From assembly GCF_000875895.1 (NCBI RefSeq), contig NZ_JXCF01000256.1, positions 248,001 to 312,000 on the forward strand: a stretch of 64,000 bases of DNA. Direction: 5' to 3'. Numbering within the stretch: position 1 is the stretch's first letter; each line of letters opens with the position of its first letter. This DNA is from Staphylococcus gallinarum (GTDB lineage: Bacteria > Bacillota > Bacilli > Staphylococcales > Staphylococcaceae). The notes under the pieces were generated by a model. It ran no database searches. It worked only from the letters and a program-made list of their open reading frames with translations, and was not told the origin of the DNA. The translations under genes were made by a program, and so were the position numbers. Below, one piece after another: positions 36,086 through 44,327 of the stretch.

Positions 36086-37027
36086 TTATTGTTTTTTGTC
36101 TGAATCAATTTTATCTGAGAATTTATTTAACTGTTTCTCAGCAAATGATTTACCACCGATACCGAATGCGATAGCAAATGCTACAGCAACAGCACCTAGG
36201 ATTAATAAGAACGCAACATTAACAATGCTTTGCGCAAAGTTTAATTGATCTAAAGTCATGAATACAGAAACAATAATCACTAAATACTTAACAATTTCAG
36301 CTAACATTGCGTTACCTGTTGATTTATTAATCAATTTAGAGATTAAATTGCCGCCAATTAAACCTAATGCTAAGATAATCACTGCTGAAATAACTAATGG
36401 TAAATAACCAATGATTGCTTCACCAATTTTATTTAACACTGATAAATTAACTGTATTCAAAGCTTGTACAGTGAAGAATAAACCAATTAGCGCTGTAATA
36501 ACCCAGCCTGTTGCAGTTGGTATATCAATGCTGTCTTTATTTTCGCCGAAATTAACATATTTATTAAAACGACTCACATTGAGACTACCTAGAATATTTT
36601 TCACTAATGTACCTAACACTTTGGCAATAAAAATACCTAATACCAATATAATGACAGCTACAATGATTTTAGGTGAGAAATTAAGTATACTACTCATCAT
36701 ACCTTTAATTGGTTTAGATACTGATTGCATATTCAATGAATCAAATACTGATGGTAGGAATAATAAGAATACTAAGAAATAAGCTAATTTACCGAATGTT
36801 TGAATAATACCTTCTGATTCAGATTTGCCCTTTCCAGCATCTACTAGACCTTTCTTTTGTAACCACTCTTCAAAACCAAGTGCACCTAATCCTTTTACTA
36901 TAACTTTTTTAACAATAACTGCAATTATCCATGCAATTAGTAAGAATATTAATGCACCAATGATATTAGGGAGAAAGCTAATAATACTATCCACTACTCC
37001 CATCAAAGAACTTAATACTTTATTCAT
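36086..37027 (-). CDS. Membrane protein with conserved TM-helix repeats (mechanosensitive-channel-like)
   Basis: This 313-residue protein has about six to eight hydrophobic helices arranged as repeated units. Each has a helix, a glycine and a short amphipathic segment: GALIFLLIAWIIAVIVKKVI, then PKIIVAVIILVLGIFIAKVL, then LPLVISAVIILALGLIGGNL. This repeat is the 'conserved TM helix' family related to the first part of small mechanosensitive channels, but the MscS pore domain is missing. It may form a membrane channel or scaffold for osmotic stress. The C-terminus is charged (KFSDKIDSDKKQ). A good GGAGGCGAA ribosome binding site precedes the ATG. It is monocistronic. Confidence 0.75.
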   Translation of the reverse strand: MNKVLSSLMGVVDSIISFLPNIIGALIFLLIAWIIAVIVKKVIVKGLGALGFEEWLQKKGLVDAGKGKSESEGIIQTFGKLAYFLVFLLFLPSVFDSLNMQSVSKPIKGMMSSILNFSPKIIVAVIILVLGIFIAKVLGTLVKNILGSLNVSRFNKYVNFGENKDSIDIPTATGWVITALIGLFFTVQALNTVNLSVLNKIGEAIIGYLPLVISAVIILALGLIGGNLISKLINKSTGNAMLAEIVKYLVIIVSVFMTLDQLNFAQSIVNVAFLLILGAVAVAFAIAFGIGGKSFAEKQLNKFSDKIDSDKKQ

Positions 37028-37229
37028 GATAATTCGCCTCCTTTTTTGTCAATTTACCCTAGTAAATTCTAAATAATCTTATTTTATATATTTTTTAGAA
37101 AAAACTTTTAAATTTAGTGATAAATTTCAGAGGAATTGTATTTCATGATTTGTAAGTGAATGAATTATAAAGAGCGATTTGAATTTTAATTATATATACA
37201 TTTGAATCACATACACTTTTTATAAATGC

Positions 37230-37670
37230 TTAATCTTCAATAATATCGGCACCAGTTGCCCTTAATTGCTGAAGGCCATCTAGCATTTCATTGATTACAT
37301 CATCACTGTGGCGTTCCCATGTTGCTAACTCTCCTACTATCTTCAAAGGTGCTTTCGACCGATAAGACCTTGTAGGATTCCCTGGAAACTTTTTATCCGT
37401 GACATTTGGATCATTCTCAAATTCACCTAACGGCTCAACAATATAAATACGTTCATCTTGAATTTCTGCTGTGTTAGAAAGCGCAACCGCTAACTCTGCA
37501 CCCCATTTTGCCGCTTCCAAAGTAGCAGTGAAATAGATATGATTCATTATTCTATCTTGATAATTTGATTGTCTTTTGGGCACTAATAAATCACCAACAT
37601 TTAATTGAGCTTTTGTTCCATGAAAAAACGGACCATTATCAATCACCGATTCAACTGTATTATTTGCCAT
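37230..37670 (-). CDS. arr: Rifampin ADP-ribosyltransferase (Arr family)
   Basis: This 146-residue protein matches the Arr family that inactivates rifamycins by NAD-dependent ADP-ribosylation. The characteristic pieces are GPFFHGTKAQLNVGDLL near the start, MNHIYFTATLEAAKWGAELA, RIYIVEPLGEFENDPNVTDK and KFPGNPTRSYRSKAPLKIVG. The length is typical of Arr (about 140 residues). The ATG at 37670 has GAGGGAG in front; a frame six codons longer exists. No mobile element, integron or second resistance gene is nearby, so it looks like a chromosomal, possibly intrinsic gene. Confidence 0.93.
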   Translation of the reverse strand: MANNTVESVIDNGPFFHGTKAQLNVGDLLVPKRQSNYQDRIMNHIYFTATLEAAKWGAELAVALSNTAEIQDERIYIVEPLGEFENDPNVTDKKFPGNPTRSYRSKAPLKIVGELATWERHSDDVINEMLDGLQQLRATGADIIED

Positions 37671-37840
37671 CGCACAACACTCCCTCATTTTTATTCGATA
37701 ATGAGTATAAAACGATTACGTAAAAACTAATAGCCTTTTTCTCAAACAAATTTTAGCGTATAATGAAAGCAAAGGTAATCATAAATATTCAATGCTTGCA
37801 TCTTAATTTAGTACATCATTACATATTATTTTATAAAAAT

Positions 37841-37877
37841 AACCCTTAAATGAATGTTCAAATTCATCTAAGGGTTT
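37841..37877. terminator. Bidirectional terminator downstream of the phosphodiesterase gene
   Basis: AACCCTTAAATGAA pairs with TTCATCTAAGGGTT with one mismatch. The minus strand continues ATTTTTATAAAA and the plus strand TTTGTTAC. It lies about 95 bp after the stop of the gene at 37972. Confidence 0.65.
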
Positions 37878-37971
37878 TGTTACTAAATCTAACTAAATCT
37901 AACTAAATCGACTTAATTAAATTAACTAAATACTGTTTCTGTCAAATACATCTATTCTTACAATCTTGTCA

Positions 37972-38718
37972 TTAATCTCTTTCCAAATGTATCATCGCAT
38001 CAGCTTTATCAGTAAAAATACCTGTAGCGCCCCAATTCGCAAGTTGATTGGCACGTTCTTTTTTATTTACTGTCCAAACATTCAAATCAAATCCTGCATT
38101 ACGAATCATTTCAACACGATTTTGCGTCAACTTCGCATCTTCAATATTAACAATCTTAGATCCACAGAAATCCAAAATTGTTCGCCAATCTGCTTTAAAG
38201 GCAACCGCCTTAAATATAACTGCTCTACGGTACTGTGGCATGTATGTTTCCGCAAGCTTTAATAACGGTATGTTAAAGCTTGAAATCATCACATCAATGC
38301 CATTTTCAAGAGAAGCAAGTTTCTCAGCAACTTGTTGCACCATACTTTCAGACAAACGTGTTCCGTCCGGGCCAGAAACCCCCTTCAATTCAACATTTAT
38401 ATTCATATGCGTTTCATTGGCAAATGTAATCACATCATCAAATGTAGGAATCTTTTCATTTTCAAACTCCGTACTATGCCAACTGCCAGCTGAAGCAGAT
38501 TTAATTTGGTCATATGCAACTTGCGTTATTTCACCCTTATGATTTGTAGTTCTCTCTAAAAAATCATCATGCACAATAATTAATTGTTCATCTTTCGTGA
38601 TAGCTACATCTAATTCCACCCATTTCAAACCTCGTGTAGAAGCAGCTTCTTTAAATGAAGCAAGTGTATTTTCAGGTGCCTTACTCGGTAAACCTCTGTG
38701 ACCATATATCGTAAACAT
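37972..38718 (-). CDS. Glycerophosphodiester phosphodiesterase (GlpQ/UgpQ family)
   Basis: This 248-residue protein has the GDPD TIM-barrel signature: IYGHRGLPSKAPENTLASF at residues 4-22 with the catalytic His-Arg, VELDVAITKDEQLIIVHDD with the metal-binding residues and second histidine, and the late LNVWTVNKKERANQLANWG. It hydrolyses glycerophosphodiesters to glycerol 3-phosphate and an alcohol. No signal peptide is present, so it is a cytosolic UgpQ-type enzyme. GAAGGAG precedes the ATG. It appears monocistronic. Confidence 0.92.
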   Translation of the reverse strand: MFTIYGHRGLPSKAPENTLASFKEAASTRGLKWVELDVAITKDEQLIIVHDDFLERTTNHKGEITQVAYDQIKSASAGSWHSTEFENEKIPTFDDVITFANETHMNINVELKGVSGPDGTRLSESMVQQVAEKLASLENGIDVMISSFNIPLLKLAETYMPQYRRAVIFKAVAFKADWRTILDFCGSKIVNIEDAKLTQNRVEMIRNAGFDLNVWTVNKKERANQLANWGATGIFTDKADAMIHLERD

Positions 38719-38839
38719 AGATTCTACTCCTTCAATATATTATTTATAATCATGATAAACATGATAATACAAATAATCAAAATAAATGCGATTGCTTAGT
38801 TATCATATATACTAGATATAAATAAAGTACATTTATATC

Positions 38840-38876
38840 AAAAAGCGCAAGGATTGTTATAAACCTTGCGCTTTTT
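38840..38876. terminator. Bidirectional terminator
   Basis: A perfect 13-bp stem AAAAAGCGCAAGG/CCTTGCGCTTTTT provides T-runs on both strands. On the minus strand it ends the DUF4064-like gene. Confidence 0.85.
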
Positions 38877-38879
38877 GAG

Positions 38880-39230
38880 TTATTTTCTTACTAATGCTAA
38901 AATACCTGCTACCAAAATTAAAATTCCAGATAAAATTCCGAAAAAGCCGATAAATATCATATTTAAAATTCCACCAATAATTAACAGAATCCCCATAACA
39001 ATACGTTGTTTATTGATAATACAGCTTAGTATCAACGTGATAATACAGGTTAAGATTACAGCAGTTCCTAAGCCACCTATACTCGCACTATCTGCATCTC
39101 CAAATTCTGAACCAATTCCTCCAAGCATAATAGCGAATAGACCACCTAGAATTCCAAATACACTCCTCAGTATACCTAATATCATTTCCGCAACACGATT
39201 TGTTGGTCTCACATAATGATTATTGTTCAT
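38880..39230 (-). CDS. Small membrane protein, DUF4064-like
   Basis: This 116-residue protein has three to four hydrophobic helices (VAEMILGILRSVFGILGGLF, LGTAVILTCIITLILSCIIN, IVMGILLIIGGILNMIFIGF). A short polar N-terminus precedes them and KQR or RK charges flank the helices. The pattern fits the DUF4064 family of Gram-positive membrane proteins, whose function is unknown. GGAGG precedes the ATG. The gene follows the lipoprotein gene by 38 bp on the same strand with no terminator between, so they are probably co-transcribed and may act together at the membrane. Confidence 0.7.
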   Translation of the reverse strand: MNNNHYVRPTNRVAEMILGILRSVFGILGGLFAIMLGGIGSEFGDADSASIGGLGTAVILTCIITLILSCIINKQRIVMGILLIIGGILNMIFIGFFGILSGILILVAGILALVRK

Positions 39231-39268
39231 CTCACAATTCCTCCATTATTTAAATTTTTTATATCTCT

Positions 39269-40237
39269 TTATTCTGTAGTTTCTTTAGTATTTTCTTCAG
39301 GCATTTCACTATCATCAGCTGAAGTATCTTCACTTTCAGAGGATTCTTCCTCTTCTAATTCTTTCATGTCTTCCTCGTATTGCTTATCTATTTCATCCAT
39401 TTCTTTTTCATATTCTTCTTCTTCACGCTGTAATTCTTCTTCTAGAGCTTTATCTTCTTCTTCTATTTGTTTGTCATATAATGCTTCTATACGATCTTCT
39501 AATTGTGTATATTCAATTTCTAAAACGTCATGATCCACATGATCCATCTTTTCTCCATCTGTTAAACTATTGTATTCATCAACTAAATCGTTATACATTT
39601 CCGCAGTATATGGTGTATCCTCACTATCAAATGTATCTTCATCAGATGTATCTTCTGTTTCAACAGGTGTTGATGTTTGACTAACGTTTCCTTTATTTCC
39701 TTCTTTAATGTCAGATTTTTTAATTTTCCAACGCGCTTTTACACTTTCAAAGTTAGGGGTAGCATCCATTTCTAAAGTATACTCTTCACTATCTGGTACA
39801 TCATATGTAATATAACCTGATGCAGTATTCCCTTTGTTTAATTGGTGAGTAAATCCATCATTTACATCTTCATTGCCAAACCATTCTTGATAGTTTTCAT
39901 TATCCACTTTCATACTGAAATCAGTTGAATCCACTAACACCTGTTCATCATTGTTATTTTTAAACTTTAGATATACTTTAATTGCTTTTCCGTTTTCTGG
40001 TGCACTGTATTCATCATAATCATTTACAAATTCCACTTTTGTAACTTTTACATCAACACCATCAGCATCTATAACTTGTCCTATTTTAAAGTCCTTCATT
40101 TTCGAAGTTGCTTTAGCTTTATCAGATTTTCTCGAATTCTCTTCACTGTCCCTGTTATCGCTAGATGTATTTAAATTAATGTCACAGCCAGCTAACACAA
40201 AAATCCCCAAAACCATAATAATTAAAAACCTTTTCAT
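39269..40237 (-). CDS. Lipoprotein with DUF4352 domain and acidic coiled-coil tail
   Basis: This 322-residue protein has a lipoprotein signal peptide ending in the lipobox LAGC, with Cys18 the predicted lipidation site. Residues about 45-175 form a DUF4352-type immunoglobulin-like domain (KIGQVIDADGVDVKVTKVEF, then ISYDVP-like YITYDVPDSEEYTLEMDA). The last 110 residues are extremely acidic and probably form a coiled coil (EEDKALEEELQREEEEYEKE). DUF4352 lipoproteins are exported proteins of unknown function in Firmicutes. GGAGG precedes the ATG. It leads the two-gene unit with the DUF4064-like membrane protein. Confidence 0.82.
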   Translation of the reverse strand: MKRFLIIMVLGIFVLAGCDINLNTSSDNRDSEENSRKSDKAKATSKMKDFKIGQVIDADGVDVKVTKVEFVNDYDEYSAPENGKAIKVYLKFKNNNDEQVLVDSTDFSMKVDNENYQEWFGNEDVNDGFTHQLNKGNTASGYITYDVPDSEEYTLEMDATPNFESVKARWKIKKSDIKEGNKGNVSQTSTPVETEDTSDEDTFDSEDTPYTAEMYNDLVDEYNSLTDGEKMDHVDHDVLEIEYTQLEDRIEALYDKQIEEEDKALEEELQREEEEYEKEMDEIDKQYEEDMKELEEEESSESEDTSADDSEMPEENTKETTE

Positions 40238-40382
40238 TCAATCCCTCCACACATGTATGCATAACACCATCATATAATTTATTTAATCAACCTTCTATAA
40301 TTCTATAATATTTTTAATTAAAATCAATATGTTTCCTTAAGATTTTTTAAAATTTTAATTATTTTCTCCATAATTAGTTAAA

Positions 40383-40414
40383 AAAATAAGCAGACCCATA
40401 GGTCTACTTATTTT
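40383..40414 (-). terminator. Terminator of the LysR gene at 40445
   Basis: AAAATAAGCAGACC pairs with GGTCTACTTATTTT with one mismatch around a 4-base loop, with extra T residues on the minus strand. Confidence 0.75.
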
Positions 40415-40444
40415 CCTAACTAATTGTCACTATTCCCTACCACT

Positions 40445-41329
40445 CTATTTCACGCTTTGAAAATAGTCGATTAAACTTTTTCTAGTCTGATTGATAATCG
40501 GGACGGATTGGTTTTTAGTTTTATAACAGAGTCCAATTTTTCTATTAGCTACGTAGTCACTGATTGGTATTTGTTTTAAATTCGCAATTTGTATATTTCG
40601 TAAATGCGGTAAAATTGAAATCCCTAATCCTGAACTTATGAATGCCGCAATTGTTATCGTTTCATCTCCTTCAAAGTTAATTTCAGGAACAAAATCAAAA
40701 TGCTTAAACAATTCATCAATCTGTTCTCTCAACACATAATTTTGCTTTAATAGTATGAACTTTTCATCGTATAAAGCTTTGATCGAAATCTGATCATGGT
40801 GCGCTAATGGATGTGTGTCATTTAACGTGATGTATAATTCCTCTTCTAACAGTGGTTCAAATTGAGTATTAGGTGTTATTTCAGATACTGTAGTAACGAT
40901 GATATCCACTTCTCCATCATCTAACATTTCTAGCAATTTTTTGGCATGATTTTGAATTAATTTCAGACGTATCTTTGGAAATTTTTTTTTAAAGGCTTTC
41001 AGAAAATCTGAAATGTATGTCACACCTACTGAATGCAAGAAACCAATCGTCAATTTCCCACTTTCAATATTAGTATCATGTGCGACTTGATTCTTATATA
41101 TTTCCATTTCTCCCACAATATTATTCGTTGTATGTAAAAAGTCTATACCATACTGGTTCAGCTTCAACTTTCTTCCGATTCTATTAAATAGTGGCACACC
41201 TAATTCCTTTTCTAAGTTTTTAATAGCTCTACTTAATGCAGATTGACTTACATTTAAAATCTTCGCAGTTTCAGACATATTTTCTAATTTAGCTAACTGT
41301 TTAAAGTATTCAAAATGATGCCATTCCAT
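40445..41329 (-). CDS. LysR-family regulator of the divergent MFS transporter
   Basis: This 294-residue protein has the LysR helix-turn-helix at the N-terminus (EWHHFEYFKQLAKLENMSET, then AKILNVSQSALSRAIKNLEK) and a LysR substrate-binding domain (SGKLTIGFLHSVGVTYISDF, AAFISSGLGISILPHLRN). It is closest in style to the CynR/YbhD-like regulators that control a divergent exporter. The shared 115-bp intergenic region with the MFS gene holds GCATAA half-sites. AGGGAGGG precedes the ATG. Confidence 0.87.
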   Translation of the reverse strand: MEWHHFEYFKQLAKLENMSETAKILNVSQSALSRAIKNLEKELGVPLFNRIGRKLKLNQYGIDFLHTTNNIVGEMEIYKNQVAHDTNIESGKLTIGFLHSVGVTYISDFLKAFKKKFPKIRLKLIQNHAKKLLEMLDDGEVDIIVTTVSEITPNTQFEPLLEEELYITLNDTHPLAHHDQISIKALYDEKFILLKQNYVLREQIDELFKHFDFVPEINFEGDETITIAAFISSGLGISILPHLRNIQIANLKQIPISDYVANRKIGLCYKTKNQSVPIINQTRKSLIDYFQSVK

Positions 41330-41343
41330 TTTAAAGGCCCTCC

Positions 41344-41381
41344 CTTATGCTATAAACGCATAAGTTATATGATAATTATGC
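41344..41381. promoter_or_regulatory. Candidate LysR operator between divergent LysR and MFS genes
   Basis: The perfect dyad CTTATGC-N7-GCATAAG (41344-41364) is followed by a third half-site TTATGC at 41376-41381. This repeated-half-site arrangement in a divergent promoter is typical of LysR regulation. Binding is inferred. Confidence 0.5.
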
Positions 41382-41444
41382 ATTTTTTAAATCATTATAT
41401 ACATGCTACGATAAATCTATCAACTAAAAGTGAGGTAAATTTCA

Positions 41445-42635
41445 TTGGATTATCAAACAAACAATTTCGTAGAAAAAGGGACTAAGGCATATGCAAAAAT
41501 TATTATTGCACTCTTTATCTCCGGGTTCACTATTTTTTCAATTCTGTATAGTGTTCAACCACTTATACCTCATTTCACAAAATCATTTAATGTTAGTGAG
41601 ACTGTAGCAAGTTTAGCTTTATCTGTCACAACATTAACACTAGCGCTTGCCATGCTATTTTTTGGTGCAATATCAGAGGTTATTGGTCGAAAGCCGATAA
41701 TGATATTTTCTGTTATTTCAGTATCACTATTAGCGTTATTGCAATCATTTATTACAGATTTCAATGTGTTTCTAATTATTCGTTTTATCCAAGGCATTTG
41801 TTTAGCAGGTCTCCCTTCTATTGCTATGGCATATATCGGCGAAGAAGTATCAGCGCGAAGTCTCCCAGCAGCTATGGGTATTTATATTAGCGGAAATGCT
41901 TTCGGTGGCGCATTCGGTAGAATATTTACAGGTATCATATCCAGTATATATGGTTACCAAATCGGTTTATTGTCCATAGGCATTATCAGTGTCATTGCTG
42001 CAATTTTATTTTCATTTTTATTACCAACTTCACAACACTTTGAAAAGCAACGCTTTTCAATTACAGATTTACTCAAAAGTTATAGCCAACACCTTAAAAA
42101 TGTTAGATTGTTGAAACCATTTATGGTTGGTTTTCTATTATTGGGCTGTAATATAGCTGCTTTCAACTATATCAGCTTTGCCTTAGCTTCAAAGCCTTAT
42201 CAATTACATGATACAATTATTAGCTTTATCTATTTATTATTTTTAATTGGCATGTTGTCCTCAATTCTAAATGCCAAATTACGCCGTGCATTAGGCACAT
42301 TAAATGCATTAAAATTCAGTATTCTACTACTTATCGTTGGTATTTGGATTACATTGTTACCACCGCTTCCATTTAAAATACTTGGTCTCGCATTTAGTGT
42401 TTACGCCTTTTTTAGCGGTCATGCTATTGCCAGTGCAGTCGTTGCTGGTAGAGCAGAACATCATAAAGCTCAAGCCTCTAGTTTATACTTGCTGTTTTAT
42501 TATATTGGTTCTTCAGTTGGTGGTACTTTAGCAGGTTATTTTTATGGTATGTTTCAATGGCCTGGCGTCGTCACAATGATCACTATATTTATGGCAATTG
42601 CCTTTATCATTTCGATGACTATTAAACAGCGTTGA
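41445..42635 (+). CDS. MFS transporter (YnfM-like drug/metabolite exporter)
   Basis: This 396-residue protein has 12 predicted transmembrane helices and MFS motifs: FGAISEVIGRKPIMIFSVI after TM2, RFIQGICLAGLPSIAMAYIG in TM4 and AAMGIYISGNAFGGAFGRI in TM5 with the exporter-type glycine pattern. It probably exports a small molecule. The start is a TTG at 41445 behind AGTGAGGT; no ATG lies nearby. It is divergent from a LysR regulator that most likely controls it. A terminator follows at 42771. Confidence 0.85.
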   Translation: MDYQTNNFVEKGTKAYAKIIIALFISGFTIFSILYSVQPLIPHFTKSFNVSETVASLALSVTTLTLALAMLFFGAISEVIGRKPIMIFSVISVSLLALLQSFITDFNVFLIIRFIQGICLAGLPSIAMAYIGEEVSARSLPAAMGIYISGNAFGGAFGRIFTGIISSIYGYQIGLLSIGIISVIAAILFSFLLPTSQHFEKQRFSITDLLKSYSQHLKNVRLLKPFMVGFLLLGCNIAAFNYISFALASKPYQLHDTIISFIYLLFLIGMLSSILNAKLRRALGTLNALKFSILLLIVGIWITLLPPLPFKILGLAFSVYAFFSGHAIASAVVAGRAEHHKAQASSLYLLFYYIGSSVGGTLAGYFYGMFQWPGVVTMITIFMAIAFIISMTIKQR

Positions 42636-42770
42636 TTATTCAATTATTAATTACTGTTCTGATTAAATTCCTAATAACCAATAGTTATATTTTTAGAAAA
42701 AGCATCGCAACGCTAACTATAATTTTTTTAAAAAGCATCACAATGCTAATAAGTTTTTCTACAAAGCAAC

Positions 42771-42802
42771 AAGAGAGCTCATCTATCAAGGTGGGCTCTC
42801 TT
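42771..42802 (+). terminator. Terminator of the MFS gene
   Basis: AAGAGAGCTCA pairs with GGGCTCTCTT (G-T wobbles allowed) with a T-rich tail TACTTTCATATAT. The 135 bp between the stop codon and this hairpin hold two imperfect copies of AAAAGCATCRCAAYGCTAA about 30 bp apart and no gene. Confidence 0.6.
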
Positions 42803-42983
42803 ACTTTCATATATATTATATTCTGCAACATTATCACTTTTCATTAAATGCACTTAGCTCACCTCGTTAAAAGCTAACTTTTTTATAAATTTATCTTACT
42901 CCCTTTAATTTTCAGAAAAATAAGTATAAAATAGACGCTATTAATGTCAGAAAATTCAAAATTATATATGGAGGTTATACACT

Positions 42984-43796
42984 ATGAAAGCAAAAACGAG
43001 CTTATGGAAAGATTGGCGTCTACATGGCATCGTCTTCGTCATAATGATTATATCTGAATTCATCGGAACACATAAAATTCCTTTAGGTCCTACGTCACTC
43101 CTATTATTACCAGTAGTATATGCCGTATTACTAGGTTTAGCTGTATATTTCACACCAATTATTAAAAAGACACAAGCTAAACATGCAGAATCAATGGTTT
43201 TTATTTCTGTAGCATTACTTATCGCTAAATTCGGTGTTGAAGCAGGACCCGCTTTACCCAAAATTATCGCTGCTGGACCGGCCTTAATACTACAAGAAAT
43301 TGGGCACCTAGCTACTATAATCTTCGCATTACCACTAGCTTTAGTTTTGGGATTACGCAAAGAAGCTATCGGAATGACTCATTCTATTGGTAGAGAAGCA
43401 AATTTAGCTTTGATTACTGAAAAGTTCGGCATATCGTCCCCTGAATGGCGCGGTGTTATGTCTATTTACATATTCGGAACCATATTTGGTGCTATTTTCT
43501 TTAGTATATTTGCTGGATTAATCATTTCTATTGTTCCACTAAGTCCACTTGCATATGCTATGGCATCTGGTGTAGGTAGTGGTGTTATGACAGCTGCCGC
43601 ATTAGGCCCTTTGGTTTCAATGTATCCAGATCAAGCAAGTACGATCACTGCTTTTTCAGGGGTAAGTAACTTACTGACATCAGTGACAGGATTATATATC
43701 GGTATACTTATAGCTCTCCCATTAACACAAAAATACTATCAATTAATGATGGCCATAAAAGGGAAATTCAGTAGCAAAGGAGAAGAAATAGAATGA
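42984..43796 (+). CDS. DUF3100 integral membrane protein
   Basis: This 270-residue protein has about eight hydrophobic helices (HGIVFVIMIISEFIGTHKIP, LLPVVYAVLLGLAVYFTPII, IYIFGTIFGAIFFSIFAGLI). Conserved loop segments include EAGPALPKIIAAGPALILQE, MTHSIGREANLALITEKFG and MASGVGSGVMTAAALGPL. The latter fit the DUF3100 family. Paired re-entrant-like glycine-rich loops suggest a transporter, but no substrate is known. TGGAGG precedes the ATG. Its stop overlaps the start of the next membrane gene as ATGA, so both are translationally coupled and probably form a heteromer. Confidence 0.75.
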   Translation: MKAKTSLWKDWRLHGIVFVIMIISEFIGTHKIPLGPTSLLLLPVVYAVLLGLAVYFTPIIKKTQAKHAESMVFISVALLIAKFGVEAGPALPKIIAAGPALILQEIGHLATIIFALPLALVLGLRKEAIGMTHSIGREANLALITEKFGISSPEWRGVMSIYIFGTIFGAIFFSIFAGLIISIVPLSPLAYAMASGVGSGVMTAAALGPLVSMYPDQASTITAFSGVSNLLTSVTGLYIGILIALPLTQKYYQLMMAIKGKFSSKGEEIE

Positions 43797-44245
43797 CATC
43801 TAAATATTTAGACTGGTTTCTCACACTTATTGTTGTTGGGTTTATTTCACTTATCAGTAATTGGATCGGACAGAGTATAATGCCTTTCAAAGCATTACCT
43901 GGTATCTTATCACTTATGTTTATCGCATTTATTGGTTTAATATTACATCAATTACTTCCATTTAATGTTCCTAGTATCGCCTACATTGGCATTATTGGTT
44001 TAATACTCACAATCCCTGGCATGCCAGGTTCCTCATATATCGTAAAGTGGACTGAACAAGTTGAATTACTGTCCCTTGCCACGCCAGTTGTTGCATATGC
44101 GGGCGTTTCAATCGGTAGCTCTTGGGTCGACTTCGCAAAATTAGGTTGGAAGACTGTTATCATTGGTATTGTAATGTTAATCAGTACCTATCTTGGTGCT
44201 GCCTTAGTTGCAGAAATCATCTTGCGTATTCAAGGATTAGTATAA
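43793..44245 (+). CDS. Membrane partner protein of the DUF3100 transporter-like protein
   Basis: This 150-residue protein has four to five hydrophobic helices (WFLTLIVVGFISLISNWIGQ, LSLMFIAFIGLILHQLLPFN, IGIIGLILTIPGMPGSSYIV). The loop YAGVSIGSSWVDFAKLGWKT is followed by a last helix. Its ATG overlaps the stop of the DUF3100 gene, and AAAGGAGAAG lies in the end of that gene. The two-gene arrangement, each half of a typical transporter, suggests a split carrier. I do not recognise a substrate. Confidence 0.7.
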   Translation: MTSKYLDWFLTLIVVGFISLISNWIGQSIMPFKALPGILSLMFIAFIGLILHQLLPFNVPSIAYIGIIGLILTIPGMPGSSYIVKWTEQVELLSLATPVVAYAGVSIGSSWVDFAKLGWKTVIIGIVMLISTYLGAALVAEIILRIQGLV

Positions 44246-44282
44246 TCCGAAAATAAAGATCATCCATTATCACTTATTAAAA

Positions 44283-44319
44283 AAGTCTCCCTAATTCAAG
44301 TTAATGGTTAGGGAGACTT
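44283..44319. terminator. Bidirectional terminator between the DUF3100 operon and bap
   Basis: A perfect 12-bp stem AAGTCTCCCTAA/TTAGGGAGACTT is followed by TTTTAATAAG on the minus strand, 9 bp after the stop of the giant adhesin gene. The plus-strand tail is weaker. Confidence 0.8.
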
Positions 44320-44327
44320 GCATCTAT

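Noticed and set aside
42699..42760. Two imperfect copies of an AAAAGCATC-type repeat as a mobile or regulatory element
   Set aside because: They are short, imperfect and lie between a stop codon and a terminator; no function is supported.
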